Source: Xylogone sp. PMI_703
Lineage: Eukaryota; Ascomycota; Leotiomycetes
DNA length: 64,000 nt
Reading direction: 5' to 3'
Assembly: GCA_021399445.1 (NCBI GenBank)
Contig: JAJTUQ010000001.1
Coordinates: 4,836,001-4,900,000, forward strand
Position numbers and translations under genes: made by a program. Positions 47,474-59,294 of the stretch are shown here, one piece after another. The notes below the pieces were generated by a model. That model was not told the origin of the DNA, searched no databases, and saw only the letters and a list, made by a program, of their open reading frames with translations. Each line of letters opens with the position of its first letter. The first letter of the stretch is position 1.

Positions 47474-48317
47474 CTTTGTAGAGCGCTATTGCCGCGTCCC
47501 GCTTTCAAGCAACGCTGTTTTATCGAGCAATTGATGTCGCAACTTAAGTTTCAACAATGTCACTCTCTAGCGCAGCTGTATTAAGATTTAGTGAACCCAG
47601 GCGAAGATGGCAGAAGTTGTGGCGGCGAAAGATATCTTGTAATCGCAGAGTCGTTCGAGGAGGATAGTTATGTCACTGGCAGCATCGGCATTGGCGGCAC
47701 ACGCTGCGAACTGAAAGATGGCCCTGGAGGGCACGTCGACACGGGATCCGCACAATGCTTCCTACAGCAATACAGCAATTAGAGAATAAATGAATGAATA
47801 AATGATCTTGCTCAGGTTTGAGAAGCAAGAGGACGTTGTCGTCGTCGTAATTCGCAACGAGGCGGCGACTCAAGGCTAGAGGGGACCCAGCCACAGCAAT
47901 AAATTACGTAGGTGTGGCGCTTCGAGGGGCTGACAATGCCACGAATTAATTGGCAAGCTGCTGCAGAGCAATCAAGACGTAGATTCTTCCTAAAAGACAG
48001 GATTCTAGAGACGAGACCTAATTGATGTATATGTAGCCATAGAATTGATGACTTGTTTGAGCAGAAGTTCCTCGTAGGTTAAAAGACCTTTCTCCGCACC
48101 AGTTGTGGGATTGCGCGTTCCCACGCTGCCCTTTCATATCGCTGCCTGCTCCTGCGACTCGTCACTCAGTGGCCACATTTGCACTGGACCTGGCCTTTTG
48201 CCGCCTGCTGCGTGCATGCTCCAAAGGGTGAGGTCCGCTTATGCTTATGCTTATGCACTTTATGAAGGATTCAAATCCGAAGACAAATACGGTCATGTCA
48301 AGCCCCTCGAATAATAA
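47474..48317. other. intergenic region
   Basis: About 840 bp upstream of the MINDY gene. Short frames on both strands (47591-47894) lack motifs. An ATGCTT hexamer is repeated near 48240-48255. No gene is supported. Confidence 0.5.
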
Positions 48318-48611
48318 TCATATTACGACCTTCGTCTTCACCAGTTTACGTAGCTTGCAAAGTCGAGTAGCGTGTGCCAGGGCCTCTTCTTCCTTACGCT
48401 TGAGTCTTTCTTCTTCAACCATACGTTCCAACCCGTCCATATTCGGATCAAGTTCACATTTCCCGCCACGTCGAATGCACTCGTCAAGTGATGACATTCT
48501 TTTGCTATTCATCAAACAATAATAACATTTGAAAGCCATAATGTGGCTGGAATTTTTTATTCCATCACCTTTTACTTTATCTTGGTAACTAGGTTTGTAT
48601 TTGAGTGGCAT
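48318..48611 (-). CDS. short Cys-cluster/coiled-coil protein, possibly a truncated repeat-family ORF
   Basis: Open frame of 97 residues starting MPLKYKPSYQDK. It has a Cys pattern FKCYYCLMNSKRMSSLDECI followed by RRGGKCELD, then a charged helix (LERMVEEERLKRKEEEALAHATRLCKLRKLV). This layout, two CxxC-like halves then a Glu/Lys/Leu coiled coil, resembles a high-copy family of short fungal ORFs often found near repeats and transposons. Family members I recall are longer at the C-terminus, so this copy may be truncated. The flanks are AT-rich, in keeping with a repeat remnant. Function unknown; the family resemblance is from memory only. Confidence 0.45.
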   Translation of the reverse strand: MPLKYKPSYQDKVKGDGIKNSSHIMAFKCYYCLMNSKRMSSLDECIRRGGKCELDPNMDGLERMVEEERLKRKEEEALAHATRLCKLRKLVKTKVVI

Positions 48612-49502
48612 GATGAAAGGAAGGAAGTCTTAAGCTTTAGGATGAAGCTAGGCTAAGGGGAGGATAGTGCTACGACTCAACCAGGATTGCTGAAAGCCTA
48701 TGTATAAATATACTAAATATATTTAATATATAAGGATAAAGGATTGATATTCATAATGTTTTCAAAGAATAAAGAAATCCCTGTTACTTAATTAGTAGAA
48801 CGTGAGACGGCTAATCGGCCCTTGTTTTCAGACATCGCGTCCTCAGGCCGCTAAGGTTTATAACAAAAGTCTAAACTTTTGATAATACACAAAGTTTGTA
48901 TATTATTTACTAACTGTAAAAAATAGTTTGTCAATCGCACATTGTTTTGCGATTGTGAAAGCCGTGAGTTTTTATGCACAATTGGCAAATCAGAGCTCAA
49001 TAGTATCAATATATTAATAGTCAAATTCGGGGGTTAGCATTTTAAGACATCAGATATCGGAAGAGATTAGCTTGCCACTTTGGTTGGCCCCAAGTAACAC
49101 AAGATGCTTGGCATCTATGTTCACCGATGGTTTGAGGCTTGTATTGAGGGCTAGTGAATGCATAAGGTGCAATTGAGAATCGATTCTAGCAAATACCAAG
49201 AACAAGGGCAGTGCAACCGGCGACCGCTTGGAAGGGCGGATTCGATAATCTCTCTCAGCCTCAGACATGTGGCGGTTATTCCAGATAATGGCTTGCAGCA
49301 TCATGCGCCGACGACTTCAGCTCCCAGCCTTGCTTCATCGGGAAAATTGACATAAAAGCAATCACCTCCAGCCACTTCTAGAATGTCCTGCTCTTGACGG
49401 CCTTGATCCTCCCAATTCCTGCTCCGGTGCTTATTCGCCATTAGTGACCGCGGATATCACTGTCCTCCTACTGTTTTCTTGGGCAGCCTACCAATCGGAA
49501 TC
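48612..49502. other. AT-rich intergenic region
   Basis: About 890 bp. The stretch 48690-49020 is strongly AT-rich (AAATATATTTAATATATAAGG) and includes an 8-bp inverted pair CAATCGCA/TGCGATTG near 48934-48957. It could be a decayed, RIP-affected repeat, but no coding trace is visible. The last part is probably the promoter of the HATPase-HET locus. Confidence 0.45.
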
Positions 49503-52500
49503 ATGGTATTTCGCTCACTTCGGTTTAATAAGCACCGCAAGAACTCGAACTCCTTATCGTCAACTCAGACTTCTGGCCAGCCGCAATCGCAGCAGAGACC
49601 AGGCCGAACACCACTACCAGAAGAAGATGACGACTCTATTCCCCAAACAGCTGCTGAGGCACGGAAGCATATAGCCAAGATCAGGGCGGAGAAAGGCTTG
49701 GAGAGCCCAAGTAGTAATAACACAGCGGATTTACAAGCTGCCCTTGTAGTGTAAGAATACATGCTTGGGGACCGTTGTCCCATGTCTAACAAATCTACAG
49801 CCTCTCGCAGGAGCTATATCAGAAATCCACTCATTTTCTGTGGGAACTCGTACAGAATGCAGACGATAATTCCTATAACGTAGCCAAGCCTACACTTACC
49901 ATTACTTACGAGAACCGGACTCTTCGTATTGACTGTAATGAAATTGGTTTCAGTCGGAAAAATGTCGCTGCTATTAGTCGGATTGGAAGGAGCTCCAAAC
50001 TCGGGCTTGATCATTCGAGACGCTACATTGGCGAGAAAGGTATTGGGTTCAAATCGGTATTTAAAGTATCAGATGTAGTTTGGATTCATTCGGGCTCCTA
50101 CTCTTTCAAATTCGATAAAAGTGAGCATCTTGGCATGATTGCTCCAATCTGGGCAGACTTTCCCAGAGAGACAACGCACGGAGTCACTTCTATCCTAATG
50201 AAACTATCGGATTTCTGCGACGTGAGAGAGTTGATGTATGAAATCAAAGCTTTAGAACCAAGGCTGCTGATTTACCTTCAAAAACTGAAGCGAATCAAGA
50301 TCACCATAAACGAGGATAGTGATGGTCTCTGGGAAACAACATTGGATCGCCATGATCAGGCAAAGGGATCCGATGGGCAGCAACTGGTAACTCTATATCA
50401 TGGACCAACTCCCCTGTCTTATAGAATCTTTCACTTCCGGGTAAAAGATCTCCCTGATGACCCAAAGCGGACTGGGCACACCGAGTCAGAACTAGTACTG
50501 GCTTTCCCTATGAATGACGAACGTAAGCCAATGATCGAGTCGCAGAACGTCTATGCATTTCTGCCAGTCCGCGACTATGGTTTCAAGGTTTTATCTAGTT
50601 TTCACTGTCCGTTGTACTATGCTGATACTATTTTAGTTTTTACTCCAAGCTGACTTTCTTCTCATCGCCAGTCGAGAAGACATTGATTCTTCCTCTCCAT
50701 GGAATGCGGCTTTGCTTGATGGTATACCTCATGCATTGCACAGCGCAATCAAGGAGTTCAATGACGGAGAGCTCCGATACTCCTGGCTTCTTTACTTGCC
50801 ATTCAGGCCGTATGTGGCAGACTTCTTCAAAGGGCTAGAGGACGCAGTTGTGAAGCTGTTATGTACATCACCAATCTTAGAATCATTCATAGGAGACTGG
50901 CAGCCTCCAACCAGTCTGATCTACGTCCCAGACCCATTTACCGACAGGGAAGGTAAGCCCTTTGGTTTTAACGGAGACTACGAAGTCGAAATACTTATCA
51001 CATAAATATCCACCTGCCGAATGGGACAGGCTCTCAAAGCTCGGCGTGAGGAAGCTCACGACGGAGGATTTTATTAGTGATGTCCGAACATTCATCCTAA
51101 AACATCCAGTCCAGTTTCAGAGCATGTTAGATGCATGGCATTCCCGTCTTGTAGAGGCTCTTATGATATCGCTCCTAAGAAGCATTTTCTGGAAATCCAC
51201 CATCTCAGCTATGAAAATGGTTCCTCTACGTGACGGTCGTTGGGCTTCTATGAATCAGGGCAATTTTTTATTTCCAGCCCGTTCAGGCCAGCTAGTTATT
51301 CCAAAAGGCATTGATGTGTTTGAAATACATCCAACCGCCGAATCTGACGACTATCGAAGACAACTCTTTACCGCTTTGGGGGCCAGAGAATTTGAAGCAA
51401 AGCAAATCTGCGACATAATTGTCAAGACTCACAAGTCACCGGAATTCTTGCCGAGTGCTCTCACTCCGAGTGATCTGATATCCCACGTAGTATTTCTTTA
51501 CAAAGCAGGATGGAAGAATACTGAAAGGCATGATATATGGTTCGTGACAGAAGGAGGCTCCTATTGTCGTGGCTCCCAGATATACATGAACTCAGATATG
51601 CCATATTCGGCACAATCAATATTTGCCAAAGACAGACTGAAAGTTCAATTTCTGCACCCGGATTACTACGTTATCTTTTCCACACAGTCTCTTACCCCGG
51701 AGGTATCCTCGGAACCTGGAGATTGGCAGAAATGGCTGGTTGAGCAACTTCATGTCTCTCAAATTCCTCGATTGGCAAATCCTCCAATCGGCGCTCCATT
51801 CTCATTGTCAAATGAATTTCAGTTTATTCTCGATACATACCTGTCTACCGACCTATTGCTCCTAATCCGGCATAATTGGGGTTATTATTCGAAATGGATT
51901 GTGGACAAAGGAAGGGATGAGACGAAGAGTGCCTGGAGAGTTTCACAACATAAATTGAGGGAGACCATATCCTCTATAAATGTGAAGTGCCGTCAAGGGG
52001 TATCAAGCACATTGAACAAGTCGTTTCTGCCATTGAGCAGTCTGCAGCTGGAAAGTTTTGTCTCCGTTCCATTTCTTGATGTTCCAGAGCCCGATAATGA
52101 TGAGTGGGATTTTTTGAAGCACTTCGGAGTGATTGTCGAACTGGATGCCAGCTTCTTTGTCGAATGTCTTCGTCGACTGAAGGATGCTCCAGCTTCCAAG
52201 AAGCAAGCCTCTCAGCTATATGGCCAGATTGACCTCTGGGCAACGCACGATAAGGCGGGTGGGATAACGTATGTAGTAAAGATACCAATATTTAACTGTG
52301 TCATACTCATCAATACATTAGACGCTCGTTCAAAGTTCACAAGCTTATTTTCATACCAGACGAAAGTAGTAATCGTGGGGGAACATGGGTGGGCATTGAT
52401 GAGTGCGTGTGGAACGGCCCAGCCTGCCTCCGCGCGATTCCATGTTTGGAGAAGCATTATCCTGAACACCAACACCTACTCCGTGATACCCTCAGAGTAC

Positions 52501-55500
52501 GAGATGCCGACATCAAAACTCTTGTCTCAGAAGCGCGACATATCCTGGCCACTGACGAGATTGACCACATTGCACAGGTTTTCATCACAATAAGCAAGTA
52601 CCTAGAGATAGCAAACGACTCTAACACCGTTATACCTCTTACTGAAAGTTGCATCTTCCCTGTGGCAACAGGGAAATTACAGTCCGGTTTCAATTCGCTT
52701 CATTCTGCTGCAGAGTCAGAGATGTGGTTCATAGCAGATCGTACTCATTTGAAAGATAGCTTTGAGAATTTAGTTCCACTGCTTGCCTTCGACCCGACTA
52801 TTGTTGAGCAGATTGGCTTGTTGATTAATGCACTTGGATTAGAGCACCGTTTACTATCAACTGTAGCAAAAGGAGTATCGAAGACCAAGGGAAAGACCAG
52901 TTTGCATCTTGGCTATACCAAATCCCTCCGCAAACGAGCTCGATGCATCGCTCGGTAAGTGGATTCTCCTGTCTTAAAAACCCAGCACTTGCTACTCAAG
53001 GGAATCATTTGGCATTTGTATGATGATACAAGGCAGGTATGGATAATATCTGAAAACTAATAAAATGATCTTGTAGGTTAATACCGCGAGAGAGCCCTAA
53101 TAGGGCTGATATATTGAGACAACTCCGTAAGATTGAGGTGTATCAATCTGAAAAGGTAATTGTGGAATGGGTTGTCACGTCACCTAACGGAGAAACCTTC
53201 TTTGGGCGTGCTGATTCTGGACGCGTGGCATCGAGCCATGGAAAGCAAGGCCTCCAGATTTTTCTAACAGATGAGGACATCCATGCAGATCTACCACCTC
53301 TTGAGCTTCAGGAAGAACTTGCTAGATTTGGCGAGATTACGGACCCGAATCATGTTACGTTACTACTTTACTTGTTGTTACAAAGCGATATTAAATCCAT
53401 TGAGGATACATTCCACCGCCGTGGTATACCTAATGACGTTCCCGAATTTGACTCTATTAGTGGTGAGTCAGACCGGAATAATTCTTCTTATCATGTCACA
53501 AGCCTAATAGTAGATAGATGTTGAGAATAAGGAACAGCAGCAGTCGCAGATCAAGCCTGGATCTAAACCTGAGCCTCAGCCGAAGAACAGGATATTCCAG
53601 ATCAGGCTTCGCCGTAAGGCCCGCACTGATGAAGACGCTTCTGAAAAGTTAGGAGCCTTCGTTAAGAGGGTTGAGAGGATTAAACGAATGCAGAAAAAGA
53701 TCGATGATCCTTGGGGTGGGCCGGATGTTACTTCCCTATTCATGAAGATTTGCCGATTGGAGAAACGAGATGCCAGTTTACTTCTACCACAAGATACAAA
53801 AATTGATATGATATCCGGGAATAATTCTGGCTCTGGCTCGCTCTTAGATTTAAAAACGGGAATTTGGAAAGATCTAATGGCTGAAGAAGAGTATTCGAAA
53901 ACATGGGATACAGATACATTTAGCGCACCTGCATCTGTATTAATTAAACCTGTCCCTCAGATTGATGAAGAAACTCAGTATATTGGGGAGTTATATGTGC
54001 GTTTCACAGTGATCTTATCCCAAGTTTTGTCAAAACTAATCTCCTTCATAGGTGTCTACCTTTTTAGAAATGAAACTAGGTGAAGCCTACATGCCAAACA
54101 AGCATTGGACGAGTCGCCTTCGAAGCAAACGTGGCCATATGCCCTACGAAAATGCACAAGAAGAGTCTTCCACATTCACTTTCATTGACCACAGCGGCGC
54201 GTTTACAGATTTGCTTTCTCAATTAGGCTACAGTCGAGCCGGATCCTGGACCAAAAGCCCTATTTATCATATTAAAGTCGTGGTTTGCCAGGAAGACGTG
54301 CTGTCAAAATTCTCCCTCAGTCCTCTTGAAGTAAAAAAGGTGAGTGCTATTATTATCTGCACATTCAAATGCTTTAGTAGCGGTTATTATAACAAATTAT
54401 CAAAATATCCAGTGCTGATGTATGATCTAGGCTCAGGAATGTTTATTACCTGAGGATAAGCTTGCCAACCCATCCGAAGTGTTTGTTTTGATCTCTGTTT
54501 ATAATATTTTAACGGATCCGGGAATTGCTCTCTTTGTTGATCCTTGGCATTTGCATCTAACAAGGTCCTTTGAACTGATATCATACAGCCATTACTGCGC
54601 CTCCTTTACTGATATTAAGTCAGCAATATTTCTACAAGTGCCATGGGGAAATTCAGCATCCCCCGTACAAAATGTAGGCAAAAATAAGCGTCGTTCTTCA
54701 ATTTCACCCAGTAACAGAGCAGAACAACAAATTCAAGTCAAGAGGACTGTGGAGGATGCAGTATTCAAATACCTGCCATTGCGAAACCATCGAGAAATCA
54801 GGCTTCTCGAGCTCTTCCCCGGAAAAGACGACATGCCACTAGAAGGAACTCTCCACCATGTTTTCAATTGATAGTCCAGGACAATACTTGGCAATATCCT
54901 ACGTCTGGGGTGCAGCACTAAAGCCTTTCAGTATTCAAACACCAAAAGGCAACATTGCTCTTACCGTTTCATTGCACGATGCTTTGCAAAGTATTAGGGA
55001 CAGGGAAGTTTCAACCTTACTCTGGGTCGATGCGATATGTATCGACCAGGAAGTGGCTCATGAGAAAAGTATTCAAATACGTCTCATGAGGACAATATTT
55101 CAGTCTGCGGAAAACGTGATCGCATGGCTTGGAAATGAGAAAGATAACAGTGATCGTGCCATCGAGACGCTGATGCAGATTAGGATGATAGCTCTAAAGC
55201 CGGATTCGTGGCCTGAAGGATTGCCAGCAGTCCCCGTATCCTGGGGAGGAAGAAATACACCTAGTCCGACCGACATCACTTGGAAAGAGATTGACCTTCT
55301 GCTCAGCCGCGACTGGTTCAGACGTTCTTGGATAGTACAAGAACTTATCCTTGCATCCAATGTGATCGTTGTCTGTGGAAAATGGACGCTGGACTGGGAG
55401 GAATTTTTTGAAGCAGTGAAGATTTGCCGCGAGGCAATGAAGTTGGAAGAGGCGCAACCAGACAGTGGACAAGCATTTGTGCTCAATCATAGCGACCCCG

Positions 55501-56558
55501 CATATGCTCTTGGGTTGATGAGACAGTCACGTCTTACACTAAGTGACTATATTTTTGGTAGAAAATACAACCTCCTAGAGTTGATGGGCCTTTTTTCCTA
55601 CACGAAGGCCACACGACAACGCGACAAACTGTTTTCTTTACTGGGACTTGCAGGAGACTGCAACGAAACAGTATTTGACCCAGACTATGATTCCCCACTC
55701 CAGGTGGTCATTCAACGTTATGCCAACGAGTTTGTCCGTCGTGGTCAGGCCATGGAGTTGTTATACAGAGCTGGAATCTCTAAATCATACCGGTTCTGCT
55801 CCTGGATTCCTTTCTGGACCGGCGAAGACTTCCCTAGGACAATCTCAACTTGGCGAAGCGCGCTTGGGAACTACTGCGCTGGCGGCAAGGAGCAACCTCA
55901 AGCTCAGCTTCTGCCAACAACACCATCAACACTGGTGGTCAAGGGATTTTCGTTAGACACTATCATTCGTGTGAGCGATATCAGAATAAACGAAGTTGAT
56001 ATTGTAACTTTTGTCAACTCTATCTACTCAGCAATAGACTCGCTTAAATCGGTGTCGACGGGTGAATCTCGCCAGGAGTTGAAGTTGAAGTTGCCCATTG
56101 GAGGCGCAATTAGGCCCTGCTCAGAATCTACGAGTGGTTTACAGGTCATTGAGGATGCAGAGTTGAAGCAGGAGAACTGGCCATTAAACTTGGGATCCAA
56201 GATGGCTACGGTTGGGACAATCCAAGAGTTCATGAACTTCCTCAAGATGCCAGAGCATTCACGAGATGTTGTTTGGAAGTATTGGCAAACTGCTGCAGCC
56301 TTTGCGAAACGACTATCAAATGGTACTTTTTGTGTTACAAAAAGAGGATACGCAGGTATGGTGCCAGGCGCTGCACAAGTTGGCGATGAGGTGTGTATAT
56401 TTACTGGAGGAAATGTCCCTTTTATATTGAGGAAGGGTGAGAGCCAGGAAGAAAAGATTACGTATCGACTCATTGGAGAGGCGTATATTCATGGTTTTAT
56501 GCACGGGGAAGCGTTATCTTTCAAGCATACATCGAAGCAGGGCTTCCATCTTGTGTAA
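49503..56558 (+). CDS. sacsin/NO VEIN-like HATPase fused to a HET domain, with two frame breaks
   Basis: Exons inferred: 49503-49750, 49801-50587, 50637-52268, 52322-52954, 53077-53462, 53518-53996, 54052-54339 and 54431-56558 (about 2,190 codons). A GHKL/HSP90-type ATPase module is near the N-terminus: FLWELVQNADDNSY (Asn/Asp box, residues 95-107) and IGEKGIGFKSVFKVSD (glycine box, about 160-175). AFLPVRDYGFK and LIASREDID follow. The long middle resembles NO VEIN/sacsin-like proteins (DECVWNGPACLRAIPCLEKHYP; WELV..VFVLISVYNI). The last exon runs without a stop into a HET domain: FKYLPLRNHREIRLLELFPG, LAISYVWGA, LLWVDAICIDQE, WIVQELILASNVIVVCG. It ends with GDEVCIFTGGNVPFILR. Two +1 shifts are needed, near 50961-50965 and 54858-54864; no canonical intron explains either. 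Pseudogene, assembly error, or two genes remain possible. Confidence 0.75.
54858..56558 (+). CDS. HET domain portion readable as a separate ORF
   Basis: If the second frame break is real, the HET region could start from ATG at 54858, giving 566 residues (MFSIDSPGQYLAISYVWG..). This independent start would lack the usual HET leader, the EIRLLELFPG..LHHV segment, which lies in the preceding frame. The separate-gene reading is therefore the less likely model. All later HET motifs are intact: LHDALQSIRDREVSTLLWVD, IRLMRTIFQSAENVIAWLG, and the C-terminal VPGAAQVGDEVCIF segment. Confidence 0.4.
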   Translation: MFSIDSPGQYLAISYVWGAALKPFSIQTPKGNIALTVSLHDALQSIRDREVSTLLWVDAICIDQEVAHEKSIQIRLMRTIFQSAENVIAWLGNEKDNSDRAIETLMQIRMIALKPDSWPEGLPAVPVSWGGRNTPSPTDITWKEIDLLLSRDWFRRSWIVQELILASNVIVVCGKWTLDWEEFFEAVKICREAMKLEEAQPDSGQAFVLNHSDPAYALGLMRQSRLTLSDYIFGRKYNLLELMGLFSYTKATRQRDKLFSLLGLAGDCNETVFDPDYDSPLQVVIQRYANEFVRRGQAMELLYRAGISKSYRFCSWIPFWTGEDFPRTISTWRSALGNYCAGGKEQPQAQLLPTTPSTLVVKGFSLDTIIRVSDIRINEVDIVTFVNSIYSAIDSLKSVSTGESRQELKLKLPIGGAIRPCSESTSGLQVIEDAELKQENWPLNLGSKMATVGTIQEFMNFLKMPEHSRDVVWKYWQTAAAFAKRLSNGTFCVTKRGYAGMVPGAAQVGDEVCIFTGGNVPFILRKGESQEEKITYRLIGEAYIHGFMHGEALSFKHTSKQGFHLV

Positions 56559-57061
56559 ATAGAAGAGTACTGAAGGTATCACTTACTACTTTTTAACGTA
56601 ATTCCAGTTGCGCTTCGCCAGGACTGGTATCATCTCGACCGTAGCAACGGGTAGTCTGGAAACGCGAATGCTTAGTACGTTAAGAATTTCAGATTAGTTA
56701 CTCTAGGAAGGCTGGTATATCCGCTAAGTATGTCAAGACGGTTACTCGCTCCCGCGTATACTTGTGGTACCAAGAAGATTAACTGAGAGCTTGAAGGGAG
56801 AGCTTTCCCACTTTCAAGCCACATGTGGCTGAACAGCTTGCCAGCCTGCTTACTGCGGCTTACTCCGAGCTTACTGGGTAGTACGGTTCCCGTTTGTGGC
56901 AGCAGGCGCAATTCGATCGTCTCGGGAAGGCTGAGAAAAAAAGATTTGTTCACCAAAGGATCTCCGCAAGGCTGTACACTGTAGCATTACAGTATGACAA
57001 CAGGCAATCCGTGACAGCGGCCACCACTTCCAGCACAAGTTGTGTGCAACCGTACTCCAAG
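56559..57061. other. intergenic region
   Basis: About 500 bp between the HET stop and the TRM6 start, both plus strand. The TRM6 frame is open upstream to 56894, but the extra residues do not look conserved. A minus-strand frame at 56672-56956 has no motif. Confidence 0.5.
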
Positions 57062-58970
57062 ATGCATTCTCTGATCAATCCAGGCGACTGGGTCGTATTC
57101 AGACTCCCATCTACCTCCCTCCGGCTCGTCCAAGCCGTCCCCAATACGTGAGTGTCAAATGGCTTGAGTGAGCAGCTTTTCCAACATTGTGCTTCACACA
57201 AGTAGACTTAAAGCTAAGACAAAATGTAGGACCATTTCCCTACCTAAATTCGGCAGCTTCCCAAGTAACTTACTCATTGGACGGCCATACTATTTTACCT
57301 ATGAGTTACTTGATCGCAAGGAGGGGCAGAAAGCCTCAGGCTTAAGGGTGGTGCCAGCCTCAGAACTCCACGTAGATACTATTGCCGAGGAAAAGGCCGC
57401 CTCTAGTCCATCAGGAGATGATGGCTTTACCATCGGCGAAGACGGGGTCGAATTCCAGCTTGTTGGGGAAGATGGCGAAGTGCTCATGCGGTCGAATCGC
57501 GAAACCATCGATGATAATGCTCGGCAGACGCTGACTTACGAGGAGATCGAGACACTGAAGCGGGAAGGCACCGATGCTGGTAAGGAGCTAATTGCAAAGC
57601 TCATGCTATCGCATACTGGAATTGAAGAAAAGACGGCGTTTTCGCTCGCCAAGTACAAGCTTCTGAAAACGAAGAAATACCTGCGCCAATTCTCCGTCTT
57701 GCCTCTCGATGTTCCTATGTTAGCACATTGGGCCATCAATGAGAAAGAATCAAACAAGATTCTGGAACTCAGAGAGGAAACTCTTGCTCTGTTAGGATGC
57801 TGGGCAAATGCTCATTTTGCGGAAGATTATCGATCCTCCGTTGCAACAGATTCGGTCTGTGAACCTAATGGAGGACGGTGGTTAGCTGTAGATGAAACGG
57901 GAGGGCTCTTGGTCGCAGCAATGGCAGAAAGGATGGGTGTATTATACTCTGAGCCAGGTGATGAAGTACCAGCTAAGAGAAGGCTGTCAACGACAAACGC
58001 AGACCAGCTACCAGAAAACTCTACCGAAGATACTCAAAGTATATCTCATCCACATCCAAAGGAAGATGTTCCAGTACCATACGCTCCCTCAAATACAATA
58101 ACGCTTGTTCACACGAATGCACAACCAAACCTATCCCTTTTGCGATACTTCAACTATTTCGTCGATGATCCAACACCACATCACCCACTCGCAAGGCACC
58201 TCCTACCGATTTCCTGGCTCCAGCTCGTAAATCCTTCGCTAGACTTAACATATTCTTCGGAGCCTCCTTACCAGACGCCCGCTGAACTTCACGCCCTGAA
58301 ATCAGGTAAAAGAGGAGCTTACTATCGCAAACGCCGACGATGGGTACGAACGAAATATATCGCAGATACAACACGACAAGGCCAGTTCAGTGGGTTGGCA
58401 GTTGCATCTTCAATGGATCCAGTCTCCATTCTCCGACACACTCTCCCGCTCTTACGTGATGGGGCTCCGGTTGCAGTGTACTCCCCGACAATTGAGCCTC
58501 TAACCGCTCTTACGGACCTATACTCCACATCTAGACGCACAGCATTTATTCAGTCGCCCCCTTCCGAACTTGATGGTTTTACTCAAGAGATCAGCTTTTG
58601 GCAAGGAAATGAGGATTTCCCGCTGAATCCCACATTATTACTCAATCCTACCGTACAGACTAGTCGTGCACGGCAATGGCAGGTCCTGCCAGGTCGTACA
58701 CATCCTCTTATGACATCCAGAGGCGGGGCAGAAGGGTATTTATTTACAGCAACTAAAGTCCGCCCTGCAGAGGGTAAAGTTGAAGCCAGAGGGAAGTATA
58801 ATAGAAAGAAAGAAGGCGAACCAGCCGTAAAGACCGAGCGACAGGGAGCTACCGGGGGCACTGTAAAGAATAACCAAGAGTCCGGTGACAGTAAGAGAAG
58901 GAAGACTGAAACCGAAGATGATGTTGCTGACACTATAGATAATGATACTACCATGGAGATAGAGAGTTAA
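57062..58970 (+). CDS. TRM6: tRNA (adenine58-N1)-methyltransferase non-catalytic subunit Trm6/Gcd10
   Basis: Non-catalytic partner of Trm61 in the nuclear complex that makes m1A58 in tRNAs, including initiator tRNA-Met. Two exons (57062-57147, 57230-58970) give 608 residues. The N-terminus INPGDWVVFRLPSTSLRLVQAVPNT joins in phase to TISLPKFGSFPSNLLIGRPY, the typical Gcd10 opening. ETIDDNARQTLTYEEIETLKREG and LKTKKYLRQFSVLPLD are conserved core segments. LLVAAMAERMGVLY and ILRHTLPLLRDGAPVAVYSP belong to the degenerate methyltransferase fold. The C-terminus has the TRMRAYQVLPGRTHPLM-like segment (ARQWQVLPGRTHPLMTSRGG) and a basic, Lys-rich tail (KRRKTETEDD) fitting nuclear localisation. The start at 57062 matches the usual MHS-type N-terminus of fungal orthologues. 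Confidence 0.93.
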
Positions 58971-59294
58971 TTTTTGGACGGAAGTTAATTGGATATAAAT
59001 CGGCGTCAATGTCAGGGGCAGATGTACAATGCTGTAGAATTTTGCATGGATAGCTGGCAAATCTGCCTTTCATAAACATCATCTATCATGACTTTTTTTT
59101 TGGAATGCAAAGTCCCCTGTACACCCCAAGTCGCCCGTTACATCCCACAGACCACTCTGCACTCATCAACTCTGTGTGATTGTAGCCTCCAACTACTTAA
59201 GACTCCACACACGTCCCCAGAGGAAGCTCCAAGGCTGATTTCTAGCACATAGAATTGTCGGTCCCTCACACCAGTTATAACAGCCGCTCTCCTA
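58971..59294. other. convergent intergenic region
   Basis: 324 bp between the TRM6 and ARPC3 stops, with a T-run near 59093-59101. No feature of note. Confidence 0.5.

Noticed and set aside
54858..56558. HET gene as a fully independent gene
   Set aside because: The conserved HET leader lies upstream in the neighbouring frame, so an independent start here would cut the domain; kept only as an alternative.
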